Part shown: one piece after another, positions 8,915 through 19,200 of the stretch
How the letters are laid out: the number at the start of each line of letters is the position of its first letter
Numbering within the stretch: the stretch's first letter is position 1
From: Bacteroidota bacterium
Lineage (GTDB): Bacteria; Bacteroidota; Bacteroidia; Chitinophagales; Chitinophagaceae
Direction of reading: 5' to 3'
Length of the DNA stretch: 38,800 nt
NCBI GenBank assembly: GCA_023429825.1
Contig: JAEZDC010000003.1
Span: 1 to 38,800, forward strand
The notes under the pieces: generated by a model
Told to the model about the DNA's origin: nothing
Databases searched by the model: none
Seen by the model: the letters and a program-made list of their open reading frames with translations, nothing else
Position numbers and translations under genes: made by a program

Positions 8915-10741
8915 TTAATTTTTATATGCTCTAAAGCCAATAGGAGCTCTTTTATCATTTGATGATATCTCGCCTTCCATTTGCCTTTTTAAATCCTCAT
9001 ATTTGTTTAATTCAGCAAGAGGAATGGTAGGTCTGGTTGATTGAATTACCCTTTCAAGTATTTCCATTGAAACACGTTCTTTTAGTTTTAGTGTTGATCG
9101 GGCAGCTTCATCAACCAAGAGTTTAATATCACCAGAAACGTAGTTGTTTGTAAGTTCAGCAAGATGATCATAGTCAATTCCGAAGTCCAGCGGCTTTTTC
9201 TCAAGGTATAATTGGAACATAGCTTTTCTTGCCGCAAAATCAGGTGGTGGTATATAGAATTTCTTATCCAGTCTTCCTGCACCAAGAATTGCAGGGTCAA
9301 TCTTTTCGGGTCGGTTAGTAGCACCGACTACAAAAATTCCTTTCTCACCGGTATTATTCATTTGAGCAAGAAACTCATTAACGGCATTAGAATGCATCTG
9401 GTGAAGCTCTTTTTCTCTGTTTGGAACCAATGCATCTAACTCGTCGATAAATATGATTGTAGGAGCATTTCGCTCTGCTTCTTCAAACATTTTACGAATA
9501 TTCTCCTGCGTTGCATTTACCCATTTACTTTGGAGATCAGACGGTTTGATGTTTAAGAAATTGAATCCTACTTCTTCAGCAAATCTTTGTGCAAAAAACG
9601 TTTTACCACACCTAGGCGGTCCGTAGAGTAGGATACCATTAGGGATGGTTACATCGTATTTAGCATACTCTTCAGGGTTCAACAATGCATCAATTACATC
9701 TAACTTTAGTTGTTGTTTTAACTCGTTCATGCCTGCAATTGCAGAGAAACCCTTTCCTTTTTGCTTTTTTGCAACTTTGGGAGCAATATCTACTTGTTCA
9801 ACAGAGGCGTGGAGCTGCATTTTGTCAACATCCTCAATTGAAGACTCACCAGATAATGCCTTTATGAATTCGTCCGCAGTTTTAAATCTAACGTCTGTAT
9901 CAGGATGTAATGCCCTTTTAAGTATGAGATTTATTGAAGGATCAAAGTCTGGGAATCTATCGGAAGCATCTGGAAATTGTAAAGGCTTTCTTCTTTCTTC
10001 CAGTATAAGTTCTTCAGTCTTGGTTCTTTCGCTTATGTAGGAAGACAGGTTTTTGAACCATGGTGGGCACCCATACATTAAATGATACATCAAAACACCT
10101 GCAGAAAACAAGTCGGTTTGCGGCGAATAGATATTATTGAAACATTCGTTAGCGAGATAATAAGGATTGAGACCTTCCCTAAGATATGTTTTGGAAGACC
10201 CAAAGAAACAACGAGCATACCCAAAATCAATTAGTTTGGGCTGAGGTATATTACCAGATATATCCATCATAACATTAGGTAAAGTGACCTCATTATGAAT
10301 GATAGGTTCTGGAAGTGTATGCAAATATTTTAAGCCAGAGAGTATTCCGGTAAGATAAAAGCGAACATCATAAACGGTAGAGACAGGTTGCCTGGAAATA
10401 AAATCTGCCAAGGTTTCACCTGCTATAAATGAAAGAATTAGATAGCCAAACCGGTTGCTTTCAAATATTATATCGCCATCATCTATATAACCTACGATGT
10501 TTGGATGTGCCGTATCTTTCAGTAACTCAATTTCTAAAATGTTTCCTTCTTCATCAAAGGAGCTTCTATGTAGTTTGCTATAATTAAAAAGTTTTAGGAA
10601 ATATAACTTGCCATCGAAGCCCTTTACACGGTATGTTTCTGCAGTAGCTCCTTTTTTAATGAACAGAAGCACTTTGTATTTACCGTCAATTAGGTGATCT
10701 TTGAGCAAAGTACCTTGTACTATGTTAGCATTTTCACTCAT
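8915..10741 (-). CDS. Kinase-like domain fused to AAA+ ATPase
   Basis: The 608 residues split into a eukaryotic-type kinase fold (about 15-300) and a CDC48/FtsH-like AAA+ ATPase (about 335-570). In the kinase part, Lys50 and the DFG at 172-174 are present. The catalytic loop, however, reads HNEVTLPN (149-156) instead of HRDxKxxN: the catalytic Asp is Glu and the Lys is Thr. The glycine loop (KKGATAETY) is also degenerate. Phosphotransfer is therefore doubtful. The AAA+ part looks active: Walker A GPPRCGKT at 374-381, Walker B IIFIDE at 429-434, sensor ATNRP at 474-478 and GAGR ending at 490. One base separates it from hsp70. The fusion could recruit clients through the kinase-like part and unfold them with the ATPase. 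Confidence 0.9.
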   Translation of the reverse strand: MSENANIVQGTLLKDHLIDGKYKVLLFIKKGATAETYRVKGFDGKLYFLKLFNYSKLHRSSFDEEGNILEIELLKDTAHPNIVGYIDDGDIIFESNRFGYLILSFIAGETLADFISRQPVSTVYDVRFYLTGILSGLKYLHTLPEPIIHNEVTLPNVMMDISGNIPQPKLIDFGYARCFFGSSKTYLREGLNPYYLANECFNNIYSPQTDLFSAGVLMYHLMYGCPPWFKNLSSYISERTKTEELILEERRKPLQFPDASDRFPDFDPSINLILKRALHPDTDVRFKTADEFIKALSGESSIEDVDKMQLHASVEQVDIAPKVAKKQKGKGFSAIAGMNELKQQLKLDVIDALLNPEEYAKYDVTIPNGILLYGPPRCGKTFFAQRFAEEVGFNFLNIKPSDLQSKWVNATQENIRKMFEEAERNAPTIIFIDELDALVPNREKELHQMHSNAVNEFLAQMNNTGEKGIFVVGATNRPEKIDPAILGAGRLDKKFYIPPPDFAARKAMFQLYLEKKPLDFGIDYDHLAELTNNYVSGDIKLLVDEAARSTLKLKERVSMEILERVIQSTRPTIPLAELNKYEDLKRQMEGEISSNDKRAPIGFRAYKN

Positions 10742-10742
10742 C

Positions 10743-13295
10743 TTATCTCGTTAATTTTCCAAGAAACTCTTCTGCATCTGAACGATCCATAACATCTATA
10801 ATCTGTGAAAGGAAAGGACGCAGATTATTCATCTTACCATTATTGATTGCATTTATAGCCTGGTTCAATAAATTCCTAGCTTTATTAGGATCTTTCCACT
10901 TAATGCGGCTGAAATCGTCACTAATATATTTGAGCAAAGCAACATCCATCATGCCCCCGGAAGCTGCATCTCTTATGGCAAATTCTGTAGAGCCCATTGC
11001 TTCCAGCAGTTCACGAGCCTCTCTGATATCTTTAGTTTTGATAACATGCTCAATTTTTACCCGATACTCTTCTAAATGTGCTTCTACTTTTTCAATGTTT
11101 AGATTCTTCTCATCATCAGCTTTAATCTCATCGATAAGTTCTTCCAAAGCATAAAAAGTTGCTTTCAGTTTCTTTTCTAATTGTGGGAATTCAGCTTCAT
11201 GTCTGATGCTATCGAGATGTCTTAATTCAACTCTAAGATTATCTAAGATTCTGAATTTTCCATCAGCACTTGCTTTTTCATTTTCAAGTTGTTGTTCCAG
11301 CGTTTCAAGCTTCCCTTTTATTGATTCTAAAGCAGCTAACTCAGAACCATTTTGCAACTTTTGTACGTTCTTTTTTGCCGTAATGATTTCCGATCTCAAC
11401 CAGTTTTCGTCAACTTGTTCTCTCTGGATATATTCAACTTTAATTTCTTCAGTATGATTCAGGTAAGGGAAAAATGCAGATAAAGTCATTTTCTCTGATC
11501 TATCTACCTTAACAGTAATCTCTACCTCACTACCTTCAGGGAGGATGGAAGGAAGGGATTCTCCAGTAATAATGACATCATTTATATGGTCATTATTGAT
11601 TGCTCTAGAGCCTTCTGCACTATATTCTCCTTGATATAGAGGAATAACTATTGTATCGTCTTTCACTCCTGGTCTAATAGGTCGTTGAGTCTTCAACCCT
11701 CGTATTACACCAGTAGCAGGTATCGGAAGGTTTTTTGCTAAACCTTGCAGAGGAAGAAATACATCTTCGCCTAAAAGTCTATCTTTTATTTCAATTCCCA
11801 TATGATAAGGCAGCGTTGCCTGACCTGGGTTAATACCTTGTAGGACATTGAATGAATTTGGCTGACACTCTAACTTATCACCTTCTTCATCATATAAGTT
11901 AATTGTGAAGGAGTTTGAGGCACCCATGTTCAGAACGATATCAAATAATGTCGCTTTCTCTGACAAAGATTTTTTTCCACTTGACCAGGCTAAATCACCT
12001 CTTACGATCTCAGCGAATACCTTTTCAGGCAAAGAACCTTGAGTTTTATCTTTCAATATTTTTATGTTCACCATCTCCTCTGCTTCAACTGATGTCGGCT
12101 CATGTTTAATTTCAAGTTGAATTTTCGTTTTATCTCTACTTTCCTCAATAACTTCCTCCGAAATGGAGACTGTTGAAGCAAAAAGTGAGGCACCAACTGC
12201 AACTGACGTCATTGGATCAATACTAGTATTGATATTAGTTGTGATTTGCTCCTTCAACATCCTTCTCAGAATCGGGGAATATGTTGGACCTCCAACCAAA
12301 ATAAGAGTAGAGAGCTGTTGATGTGACAGGTTATTTCTCTTAAGTAAATCTTTGCAGATATCGATAGCTTTTTGAAAAATAGGCGAAAAAACCTTTTCAA
12401 TCATTAACTGATCTACCTCCATATCTAACGATAATTCCTCACCATCTTCATCTTCAAATGGTAAATCACCAAGGTCAGTTAGGATAGTATGTTTCTCTTT
12501 GTAAGAAAGCTGTACTTTACACTCATCTGCATAATATTTGACTGCATTCCTTAAAACTTCCTTAGTTGCTATGTTAGACAAAGTGTTTTCAAGTGAAAAA
12601 TGCTCTTGCAGGTGAGGGATTAAAATTTGATCAACAATTGCCTCATCCAAATTTTTACCCCCTAACCAGTTATCTCCTTCGGTATCTATTACTTTCATTA
12701 TTCCTTCTTCAATTCGTACTATAGCTGCATCAAAAGTTCCACCACCAAAATCAAACACCAACCAGACACCATCTTTATTTTTTGCATCTAAACCGTATGC
12801 CATAGAAGCTGCAATTGGCTCCTGAAGAAGTTCTACATGTTTGAATCCAGCCATTTTTCCTGCTCTTACGGTAGCATCTTTTTGAACCATTGTAAATTTT
12901 GCAGGTACTGTAATTACAATAGCTTTCAAAGCATCATCAGTAATATATGATTTTAATTTCCGTAGTATTTCAGCAGATAATTCTTCAGATGTAAAATCTT
13001 TCTCCATATTAGAACTGTGGTACTTTGTAGTTGTACCCATAGTCCTTTTAAACTCGATGTAGGAGTTTGATGACTCTTGTTTTCCAGTTTTGAGAGCCCG
13101 GATTTTATCATTTTTTAGCGAGTTTAAAGCAGGATCTCCTACAAGAATGTCCTTCTTCTTATTAACAGTTACACACGAAGGCGTCGTGTCTTTTAAAGTA
13201 TCCGATTTTTTGATGACAGGCTTCCCATTTTCAATTCTAGCAATAGCAGAGTTAGTAGTACCTAAATCTACCCCATAATCAATTCTTGTTCGCAT
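10743..13295 (-). CDS. Hsp70/DnaK-like chaperone with long C-terminal extension
   Basis: Hsp70 proteins bind exposed peptide segments under ATP control. The 850 residues start with the phosphate-1 motif GVDLGTTNSA (about 8-17). FDFGGGTFD lies at about 180-188 and the adenosine motif LVGGPTYSP at about 333-341. The substrate-binding part is divergent from DnaK, and a coiled-coil-rich region fills roughly residues 620-850, making it about 200 residues longer than DnaK. The gene sits between the coiled-coil membrane protein (10 bases upstream) and the kinase-AAA fusion (1 base downstream). It is probably a dedicated chaperone of this operon, not the housekeeping DnaK, since no grpE or canonical dnaJ is adjacent. 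Confidence 0.92.
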   Translation of the reverse strand: MRTRIDYGVDLGTTNSAIARIENGKPVIKKSDTLKDTTPSCVTVNKKKDILVGDPALNSLKNDKIRALKTGKQESSNSYIEFKRTMGTTTKYHSSNMEKDFTSEELSAEILRKLKSYITDDALKAIVITVPAKFTMVQKDATVRAGKMAGFKHVELLQEPIAASMAYGLDAKNKDGVWLVFDFGGGTFDAAIVRIEEGIMKVIDTEGDNWLGGKNLDEAIVDQILIPHLQEHFSLENTLSNIATKEVLRNAVKYYADECKVQLSYKEKHTILTDLGDLPFEDEDGEELSLDMEVDQLMIEKVFSPIFQKAIDICKDLLKRNNLSHQQLSTLILVGGPTYSPILRRMLKEQITTNINTSIDPMTSVAVGASLFASTVSISEEVIEESRDKTKIQLEIKHEPTSVEAEEMVNIKILKDKTQGSLPEKVFAEIVRGDLAWSSGKKSLSEKATLFDIVLNMGASNSFTINLYDEEGDKLECQPNSFNVLQGINPGQATLPYHMGIEIKDRLLGEDVFLPLQGLAKNLPIPATGVIRGLKTQRPIRPGVKDDTIVIPLYQGEYSAEGSRAINNDHINDVIITGESLPSILPEGSEVEITVKVDRSEKMTLSAFFPYLNHTEEIKVEYIQREQVDENWLRSEIITAKKNVQKLQNGSELAALESIKGKLETLEQQLENEKASADGKFRILDNLRVELRHLDSIRHEAEFPQLEKKLKATFYALEELIDEIKADDEKNLNIEKVEAHLEEYRVKIEHVIKTKDIREARELLEAMGSTEFAIRDAASGGMMDVALLKYISDDFSRIKWKDPNKARNLLNQAINAINNGKMNNLRPFLSQIIDVMDRSDAEEFLGKLTR

Positions 13296-13305
13296 ATATA
13301 ATTTT

Positions 13306-14187
13306 TTATTGACCTACAGAAATTTCAACTTGTGCAGATTGAACCATTACACCTTTGTAGTTCACTTGTGGTTTGATGACCTTTGTAATTATTTCTTGTC
13401 CAGGTTTGAGTGTTTCATCACTGATTGTATTTGATACAATTAATTTCATTCGCTTGTCGTAAGGTTTATTTAGTAATTCTAAAACTTCATACCCATTAGC
13501 CAAAAAATTATCTTGAATCCTCTTAACCGCCGCAGACAATTGCTTAATGCCTTTTATGTCCGAATCCATGGCACTAAGGTTTTTATTTATTCGCATTATT
13601 TCATCAGCCACTTTCAAGGCTAATGAATGATCTATTTCGTCATTGCTAGGTTTAGCAGTTGTCTCCACTTGTAATACTTTCAATTGACTATCCAGTAGTT
13701 CTGTAAGCTTTGTATCCAACTTGATAGTTTCTTCTTCAACCGTTTTCTTTGTTCTTTTTATTTGGTCTTCCACATCCTGCTTTCCAAGGTTTATTTTTCT
13801 GCCAAGGAACCAATAAACGGCACCTATAATCAATGCTACTCCGATAAATGCCAGAATGAAATAAAGGGATGTTTGACTGATAGAGTTACTTAAGGAAGAT
13901 ATTTTGACATTACTGCTTTTATCTGTCTCTTCTATCTTAATGCCTAAAGCATTTGCCGTAGTATGAATATTTTTGGCATTCGCATCCAGCTGAGCAGAAA
14001 TTGTATCGAGTTTGAAGTCAATGATTCCCTGGTAATTCAAGACCTGCTTTTTTAGTGTTGCATTTTGAATGCTTAAGGTGTTAACCTGGGATTTTAGGTC
14101 ATTGAGTTCTTTCTGTACTTCTTCTATGGTTTGACCATTTACGTTAGTAATAGCGAAAAATAGGAGGAGCAAAAGGAGTCTATTCAT
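13306..14187 (-). CDS. Signal peptide, coiled coil and single-pass membrane protein
   Basis: The protein has 293 residues. The N-terminus MNRLLLLLLFFAITNVNGQ is a clear signal peptide. A long coiled coil with heptad-like Leu/Val spacing follows (about 20-100), then one membrane segment (LYFILAFIGVALIIGAVYWF, about 107-127), and a charged cytoplasmic part with more coiled coil. The topology predicts an outside coiled coil and an inside domain, so it could pass a signal across the membrane to the Hsp70 and kinase-AAA proteins. One base separates it from the upstream gene. I do not recognise the family. Confidence 0.75.
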   Translation of the reverse strand: MNRLLLLLLFFAITNVNGQTIEEVQKELNDLKSQVNTLSIQNATLKKQVLNYQGIIDFKLDTISAQLDANAKNIHTTANALGIKIEETDKSSNVKISSLSNSISQTSLYFILAFIGVALIIGAVYWFLGRKINLGKQDVEDQIKRTKKTVEEETIKLDTKLTELLDSQLKVLQVETTAKPSNDEIDHSLALKVADEIMRINKNLSAMDSDIKGIKQLSAAVKRIQDNFLANGYEVLELLNKPYDKRMKLIVSNTISDETLKPGQEIITKVIKPQVNYKGVMVQSAQVEISVGQ

Positions 14188-14188
14188 T

Positions 14189-15817
14189 TTAATTACATGT
14201 TTTAGCTGCGATTATAAAAATTATGATTCCGATTACCCAACCTAACCAGGAAGGAAACTCTGAGTCAGATGTTGTAGTTGATCTGGAGGTTGAAGTTGTT
14301 CGATAGGAGGATGGAGAAGAATGGCTAGAGGCAGAAGATGACACTCCCATTTTATCGCACATATCTTTTATTACCTGGAAGTTCTTCTGGTAATGATTGA
14401 TCTTGAAATCATATTCCATATCAAGGCTTCTAATTGTTACCATTACACTATACGCTTCCTGGAGCTTTTCTCTAAAAACCGTAAACACTGCCCTCTTTTC
14501 GTAATCGGAGTAAAGGGTGGCAAGTTTTTTCATAAGTACATCCTGCACCCTATTGAATTCCGATATTACGTAAGACTGAGCCTGACCTGCAACTCTGGTT
14601 GATATCTTAAGATACATATCATCAGAACTGCCTAAAGCATCTTTAATGTTCGTAAGACGAGGTTTACATCTGCTGATAAATGACTTAGCGTTTGCAATCG
14701 TTTCGGCTACATCGTCATACTCTTCAAAAACAGCTAACAAAAGACTTAAATCAGATTCAATTTTTTTCTGTTTTTCCCTTTCCGGTTTTTCATCAATCCA
14801 GTCCTGTAAATTATCAATGTTCTCCTGACATCGTTGCTTTGCGATATTTCCGATTGCTAATGATTTTGCTTTTCTAAATAAATCAGCAGTGTCATTACCG
14901 GGATCTATGTTAGAATTTTGATTGGTCTTGAAATAGTCAATTCCACATTGAAGAATTTCATCAGAGACCTTGTCAGAGATACTAATGTATTTTATATCTG
15001 AATTACCAAGTATATTCTTTATGAGTTGCAATACAGGTTGTGTGTGTAAAAACAGCTCTTTACCCAATGTTATCCCAAGTGTACTGCTTTTCTTTCTCCT
15101 GGCTCGTGTTTCTTCAATTTTCTTTTCAATTGTTTCGATGGGTTTTTGTACAACCTCTTTCAAATAGGCTTCCTTTGCAGAGAAAGTGAGTTTATTGATG
15201 ATCTCCAGATATTTTAAAGAAGTTAGCTTTCCAGATCGATCTATTTCTTCTTGAACCTGCCTCAGGAAAAGCTTTTGAAGTTCCTCCTTTGATGTTTTAT
15301 AAGTTTCATCAGCTATAATCTTTATAAAATCTTCATAGTAGTCACTATCAAGAAATTTTAGTTTTAAAGCTAAACCTTCTTCAAGCAGATCAATATCAAC
15401 AGCACCAGTGAAAGCTTTACTGAGTTTTATATTAGACAAATTATGGAAAGCGGAGCAGTTTCTTGGACTTACATCAGTGGTTGATGTTAACTTCGACCAT
15501 ATCTCGACTGCCTGCCATTCATTTGAATCTTTTAGTGCATCGAATGCAGGTTCATCTGTAATTGCTCTTCCGTTATAAAACCAAAAGAGTGCAGCATTAA
15601 CCCTATCGTTGTTAAGGTTCAATCTCGCTTTGGCAGTGTCAACAATCCCCGGTGTTCTTTCCAATTGACCTAAAGCTGGAAAACTGTAGTCTTCGTCGGG
15701 TTCCTGGTCTGCTTCCAGAAACATTTTTAGCCGCTTAGTCTTATTGAGTTCTTCTTTTGCTGACGAGCCGGCAAGTACACCGATAACTCGATAAGGGTTT
15801 TTGAGGATGGGTGTCAT
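14189..15817 (-). CDS. J-like protein with C-terminal tail anchor, first gene of the Hsp70 operon
   Basis: The start is ATG 15817 (MTPILKNPYRVIGVLAGSS); a TTG two codons upstream is unlikely. The first 40 residues resemble the start of a J domain (NPYRVIGV followed by a basic helix), but the diagnostic HPD is missing. A sequence rich in polar helices and coils follows. The C-terminus has a Ser/Thr-rich linker and then one hydrophobic segment (WLGWVIGIIIFIIAAKTC), a tail anchor. Standing first in an operon with Hsp70, it is a good candidate for a specialised co-chaperone at the membrane. I cannot name a family. Confidence 0.65.
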   Translation of the reverse strand: MTPILKNPYRVIGVLAGSSAKEELNKTKRLKMFLEADQEPDEDYSFPALGQLERTPGIVDTAKARLNLNNDRVNAALFWFYNGRAITDEPAFDALKDSNEWQAVEIWSKLTSTTDVSPRNCSAFHNLSNIKLSKAFTGAVDIDLLEEGLALKLKFLDSDYYEDFIKIIADETYKTSKEELQKLFLRQVQEEIDRSGKLTSLKYLEIINKLTFSAKEAYLKEVVQKPIETIEKKIEETRARRKKSSTLGITLGKELFLHTQPVLQLIKNILGNSDIKYISISDKVSDEILQCGIDYFKTNQNSNIDPGNDTADLFRKAKSLAIGNIAKQRCQENIDNLQDWIDEKPEREKQKKIESDLSLLLAVFEEYDDVAETIANAKSFISRCKPRLTNIKDALGSSDDMYLKISTRVAGQAQSYVISEFNRVQDVLMKKLATLYSDYEKRAVFTVFREKLQEAYSVMVTIRSLDMEYDFKINHYQKNFQVIKDMCDKMGVSSSASSHSSPSSYRTTSTSRSTTTSDSEFPSWLGWVIGIIIFIIAAKTCN

Positions 15818-16273
15818 GATCAAGTTTTGGTATTAAGAAGAATTGCCTTTTTACAGCAATTCCTGATAACTGAAAATTTATCTGGTTTTTATTAAACTAC
15901 AATTTCTTAAAACAGCAAAATCTACGTCTATTCTTACCCAAACTTTACTCATCTAAGGCAGACGCTGCACTATGTAGTTTCAGCCAGTATTTGGTTCTTC
16001 GCAGGACTTTATCCTTTCAAAATGCAGTTATAAAGGATCGATTGGAGGGATAAATTAGCATAGTTTTTCTAAATAACCAACGGAATTCTAAAAAGAGATG
16101 GTGTAATGTCTCTTTTCTGTACTGCTCCGAGCTAAGTTCTGTGGTGAAGTATTCGTGTATTGTTGTCGGATACTAAATAAAACTTCATCTACAACCAAAT
16201 TTTCAAATTCGGCGGAAGGAATAAACGTTACTCCAGGATTGTCAAAAAATGGTTCTATACGGAAAACGGAAGG
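15818..16273. other. Non-coding region before the Hsp70 operon and after hsdR
   Basis: This is about 450 bases with no convincing gene. It must hold the promoter of the Hsp70 operon, but I see no good TAnnTTTG box. Three inverted repeats stand out: GAATTGC/GCAATTC (15840-15862), ATCCTTT/AAAGGAT (16011-16038) and AAAAGAGA/TCTCTTTT (16091-16116). Directly after the hsdR stop the same frame stays open for 61 codons (16091-16273) without an ATG, possibly the remnant of a lost gene. Confidence 0.4.
16091..16116 (-). terminator. Possible terminator of the restriction operon
   Basis: An inverted repeat with eight-base arms (AAAAGAGA and TCTCTTTT) and a ten-base loop ends in a short T run on the minus strand, about 160 bases after the hsdR stop. 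The stem is AT-rich and weak, so this is a tentative call. Confidence 0.3.
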
Positions 16274-19200
16274 TTAATTATTTCTATTCTTCTTAAAATT
16301 CTCAGCCTGCTCAAATATCTCTACATACACTTCGTCTCTCTCTACTGGAGGATAGTTATATTCATCTAAAAGAAGTATCAAACCCACTTTCAAAGCAGAT
16401 TTTATATCGTCTCTTTTATTCCAGTCAGGGAACTTTGCCTGACTATCTACTAAATCCTTAACAGCTTTCGCCAGGTCTATCATCTTGTCATCTGGGTACT
16501 TGAAGTCGTACTTAATGCAAAGCTCTTTCAGTATGTCATAGAAAGCTTTTTCTTCGAACCCAATTCCCAAGGCTTCACCTGCTGAAAATTCTTTATGAAC
16601 TTCCCATATCAAATCAGTCAAGGCATTTGCCATCTCCTCATACACTTCGCTTCTTAAAATATCATTGGCATCACGGTTATTGTATCGTTCAACCAATGCC
16701 TGCATCTTCTTTGTGAAATCAATCCCCTTAATCTTATTTACCTTCTTGATTTCACCAATAACCTTAGCAAGTAATTGTTGAAGAAGTTTGATCTTCGTAT
16801 TAGGTAGCTTGATCTTATCAATCTTAGCTAAATAATCTTCATCAAAAATGTCCTGCTCTGTTTCAGATTCATCACCGAGTTTGAAGATCTCTTCAACCCC
16901 TTCACTTTGTAAGGCTTCTTTTATCATCTCCCGAACTTTTGCATTCATCTGTGCTGTATCTGGGGCATCTCCTTTGGTGAGCTTGAAAACAATTGAACGA
17001 ACCGCTAGATAAAAATGAGTGTGATCTCTTTCTGAGTGCATTAATTCTTCACTGCCTGCACATATATCATAGGCTGCTTTTAAGCGTTTCACAAGACCCA
17101 TGAATCTTGTTTCAAGCTCTTTTGTTTTTTGAACATATTCAGAAGCCTGGTTCAAAGTATTTAACTGTTGTAGGGGTGTGCCTTTGAAGTACTTAGAAGT
17201 ATCAAATGTGTGAAACAATCTCGATAGCAGGTCCAAATGATTTCTAACGATGATCAAAGATTCCTTGATGTCTTCAAAGTTATCCTGGTCACCTTCGCTG
17301 TACTGCTTAAGGGCAAGGTTCATCTGAGTCTTAATACCAATATAATCTACTACGAGACCTTTGTTCTTTCCTTCAAATTTCCTGTTAACCCTGGAAATTG
17401 TCTGTATCAGGTTATGCCGTTGTATTGGCTTATCAATATAAATGCTGTCAAGGAATGGCACATCAAAACCAGTCAGCCACATATCCACTACAATTGCAAT
17501 CTTGAAATTTGATTTCTCATTTTTGAATTGCCTATCCAGTTCTTTTCTGTATTCTTTTGTACCTAATAGATCATACAATTCTTTCTCATCATCTTTATCC
17601 CTTGTTGCAATTATCTTGATGCGTTCAATAGGTTTCAGTTCCCGTTTGTCTTTATCCGAAAGTTCAGCTCCTTCTTCTGCTTCACGAATCTCATTCCACT
17701 CCGGACGTAATGCAATAATGTTCTTGTACAGTTCATAAGCTATCTCTCTTGTACTGCAAACGAACATAGCCTTACCCTTCACTGTCGATCCTTCTGAGAG
17801 TCTTTTCTCATAGTGGTTTACAAAATCTTCCGCAACAGCTTTTAGACGATCCGGATCACCAATGATGGCATACATCTGTGCCATTTCTTTCTTACTCTGC
17901 TCAATTTGGTTTTCATTGCTGGCCAACTCAGCACATTTTGCATAGTAATCCTCTATCTCTTTGAGCTTTGAATTATTCAGCAGCACCTTAGCTGCTCTTC
18001 CTTCATACACTATTCTTACAGTGATTTCGTCTTTAACTGATTCAGTCATGGTATAAGCATCCACAACTTTACCAAACACATCCAATGTAGCATCTATCGG
18101 TGTACCGGTAAAACCCACGAAGGTTGCATTGGGTAAAGAGTCATGCAGGTACTTGGCGAATCCGAAGGTTTTAGTAACTCCTTTGTCTGTTACTCTGATC
18201 TTCTGATCAAGATTTACCTGGCTTCTGTGAGCTTCGTCTGAAATGCAAATCACATTTGATCTATCAGTAAGCAATTGCGTATCCTCCGTAAACTTATGGA
18301 TCGTGGTAAGGAAAACACCACCGCTTTGCCTGCCTTGCAGTTTTGTTCTCAGGTCAGCTCTGCTCTCTACGCTTTCAACTGTGTTATCGCCAATAAATTT
18401 TTTGCCACCAACAAACTGTGCAGAAAGCTGGTCATCTAAGTCTGTTCTATCCGTAATCAATACTATTGTAGGACTTTCGAAATACTCACTCTTCATCAGC
18501 AGCCTTGTGACGTAAAGCATCGTAAAGCTTTTGCCGCAACCTGTGGCTCCAAAGTAAGTTCCACCTTTACCATTACCTGCAGGCTTCTGGGCGTTTTTAA
18601 TATTATCGTATAAAGCTCGTGCAGCATAGTATTGTGGATATCGGCAAACGATCTTCTCGTTCTTCTTTGAAGTATCAGGAATGTAGATGAAGTTTCGTAT
18701 AATATCTCTCAACCTATACTTGTGAAACATTCCCTGGATAAGGGTGAACATACTATCAATACCATCCACTTCTTTAGCAAGACCTGCTATTCTTCTCCAG
18801 GCATAAAAGAATTCATACGGTGCAAAGAAGGAACCTGCTTTATTGTTTACCCCATCGCTGATAACACAAAAAGCATTGTACTTAAGTAATTCAGGTATGT
18901 CCCTGTTGTATCGTATCGTTAATTGCTTATAAGCATCATGAATGGTGCAGTCTTCTCTTATCGCAGTTTTAAATTCAAACACCACCAACGGAAGTCCATT
19001 AATGTAAATGATACCATCAGGTATTCGCTTTTCTGTACCAGTAATCTCTAATTGATTTACGAACTTGTAAATATTTGTATCCTTTGTATAAGTATCTTCT
19101 TCCTCTGCAGAAATGTTGATGAGTTGATCGGGATCTGGTTGACGATGCTTATTAAGACCGGAATAGTTGACCAACTGTATGTAGATGTCTTTTTTACTTC

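Noticed and set aside
15840..15862. GAATTGC/GCAATTC inverted repeat as a terminator
   Set aside because: It lies just upstream of an operon start, and neither strand has a proper T run after the stem; an operator or leader structure is more likely.
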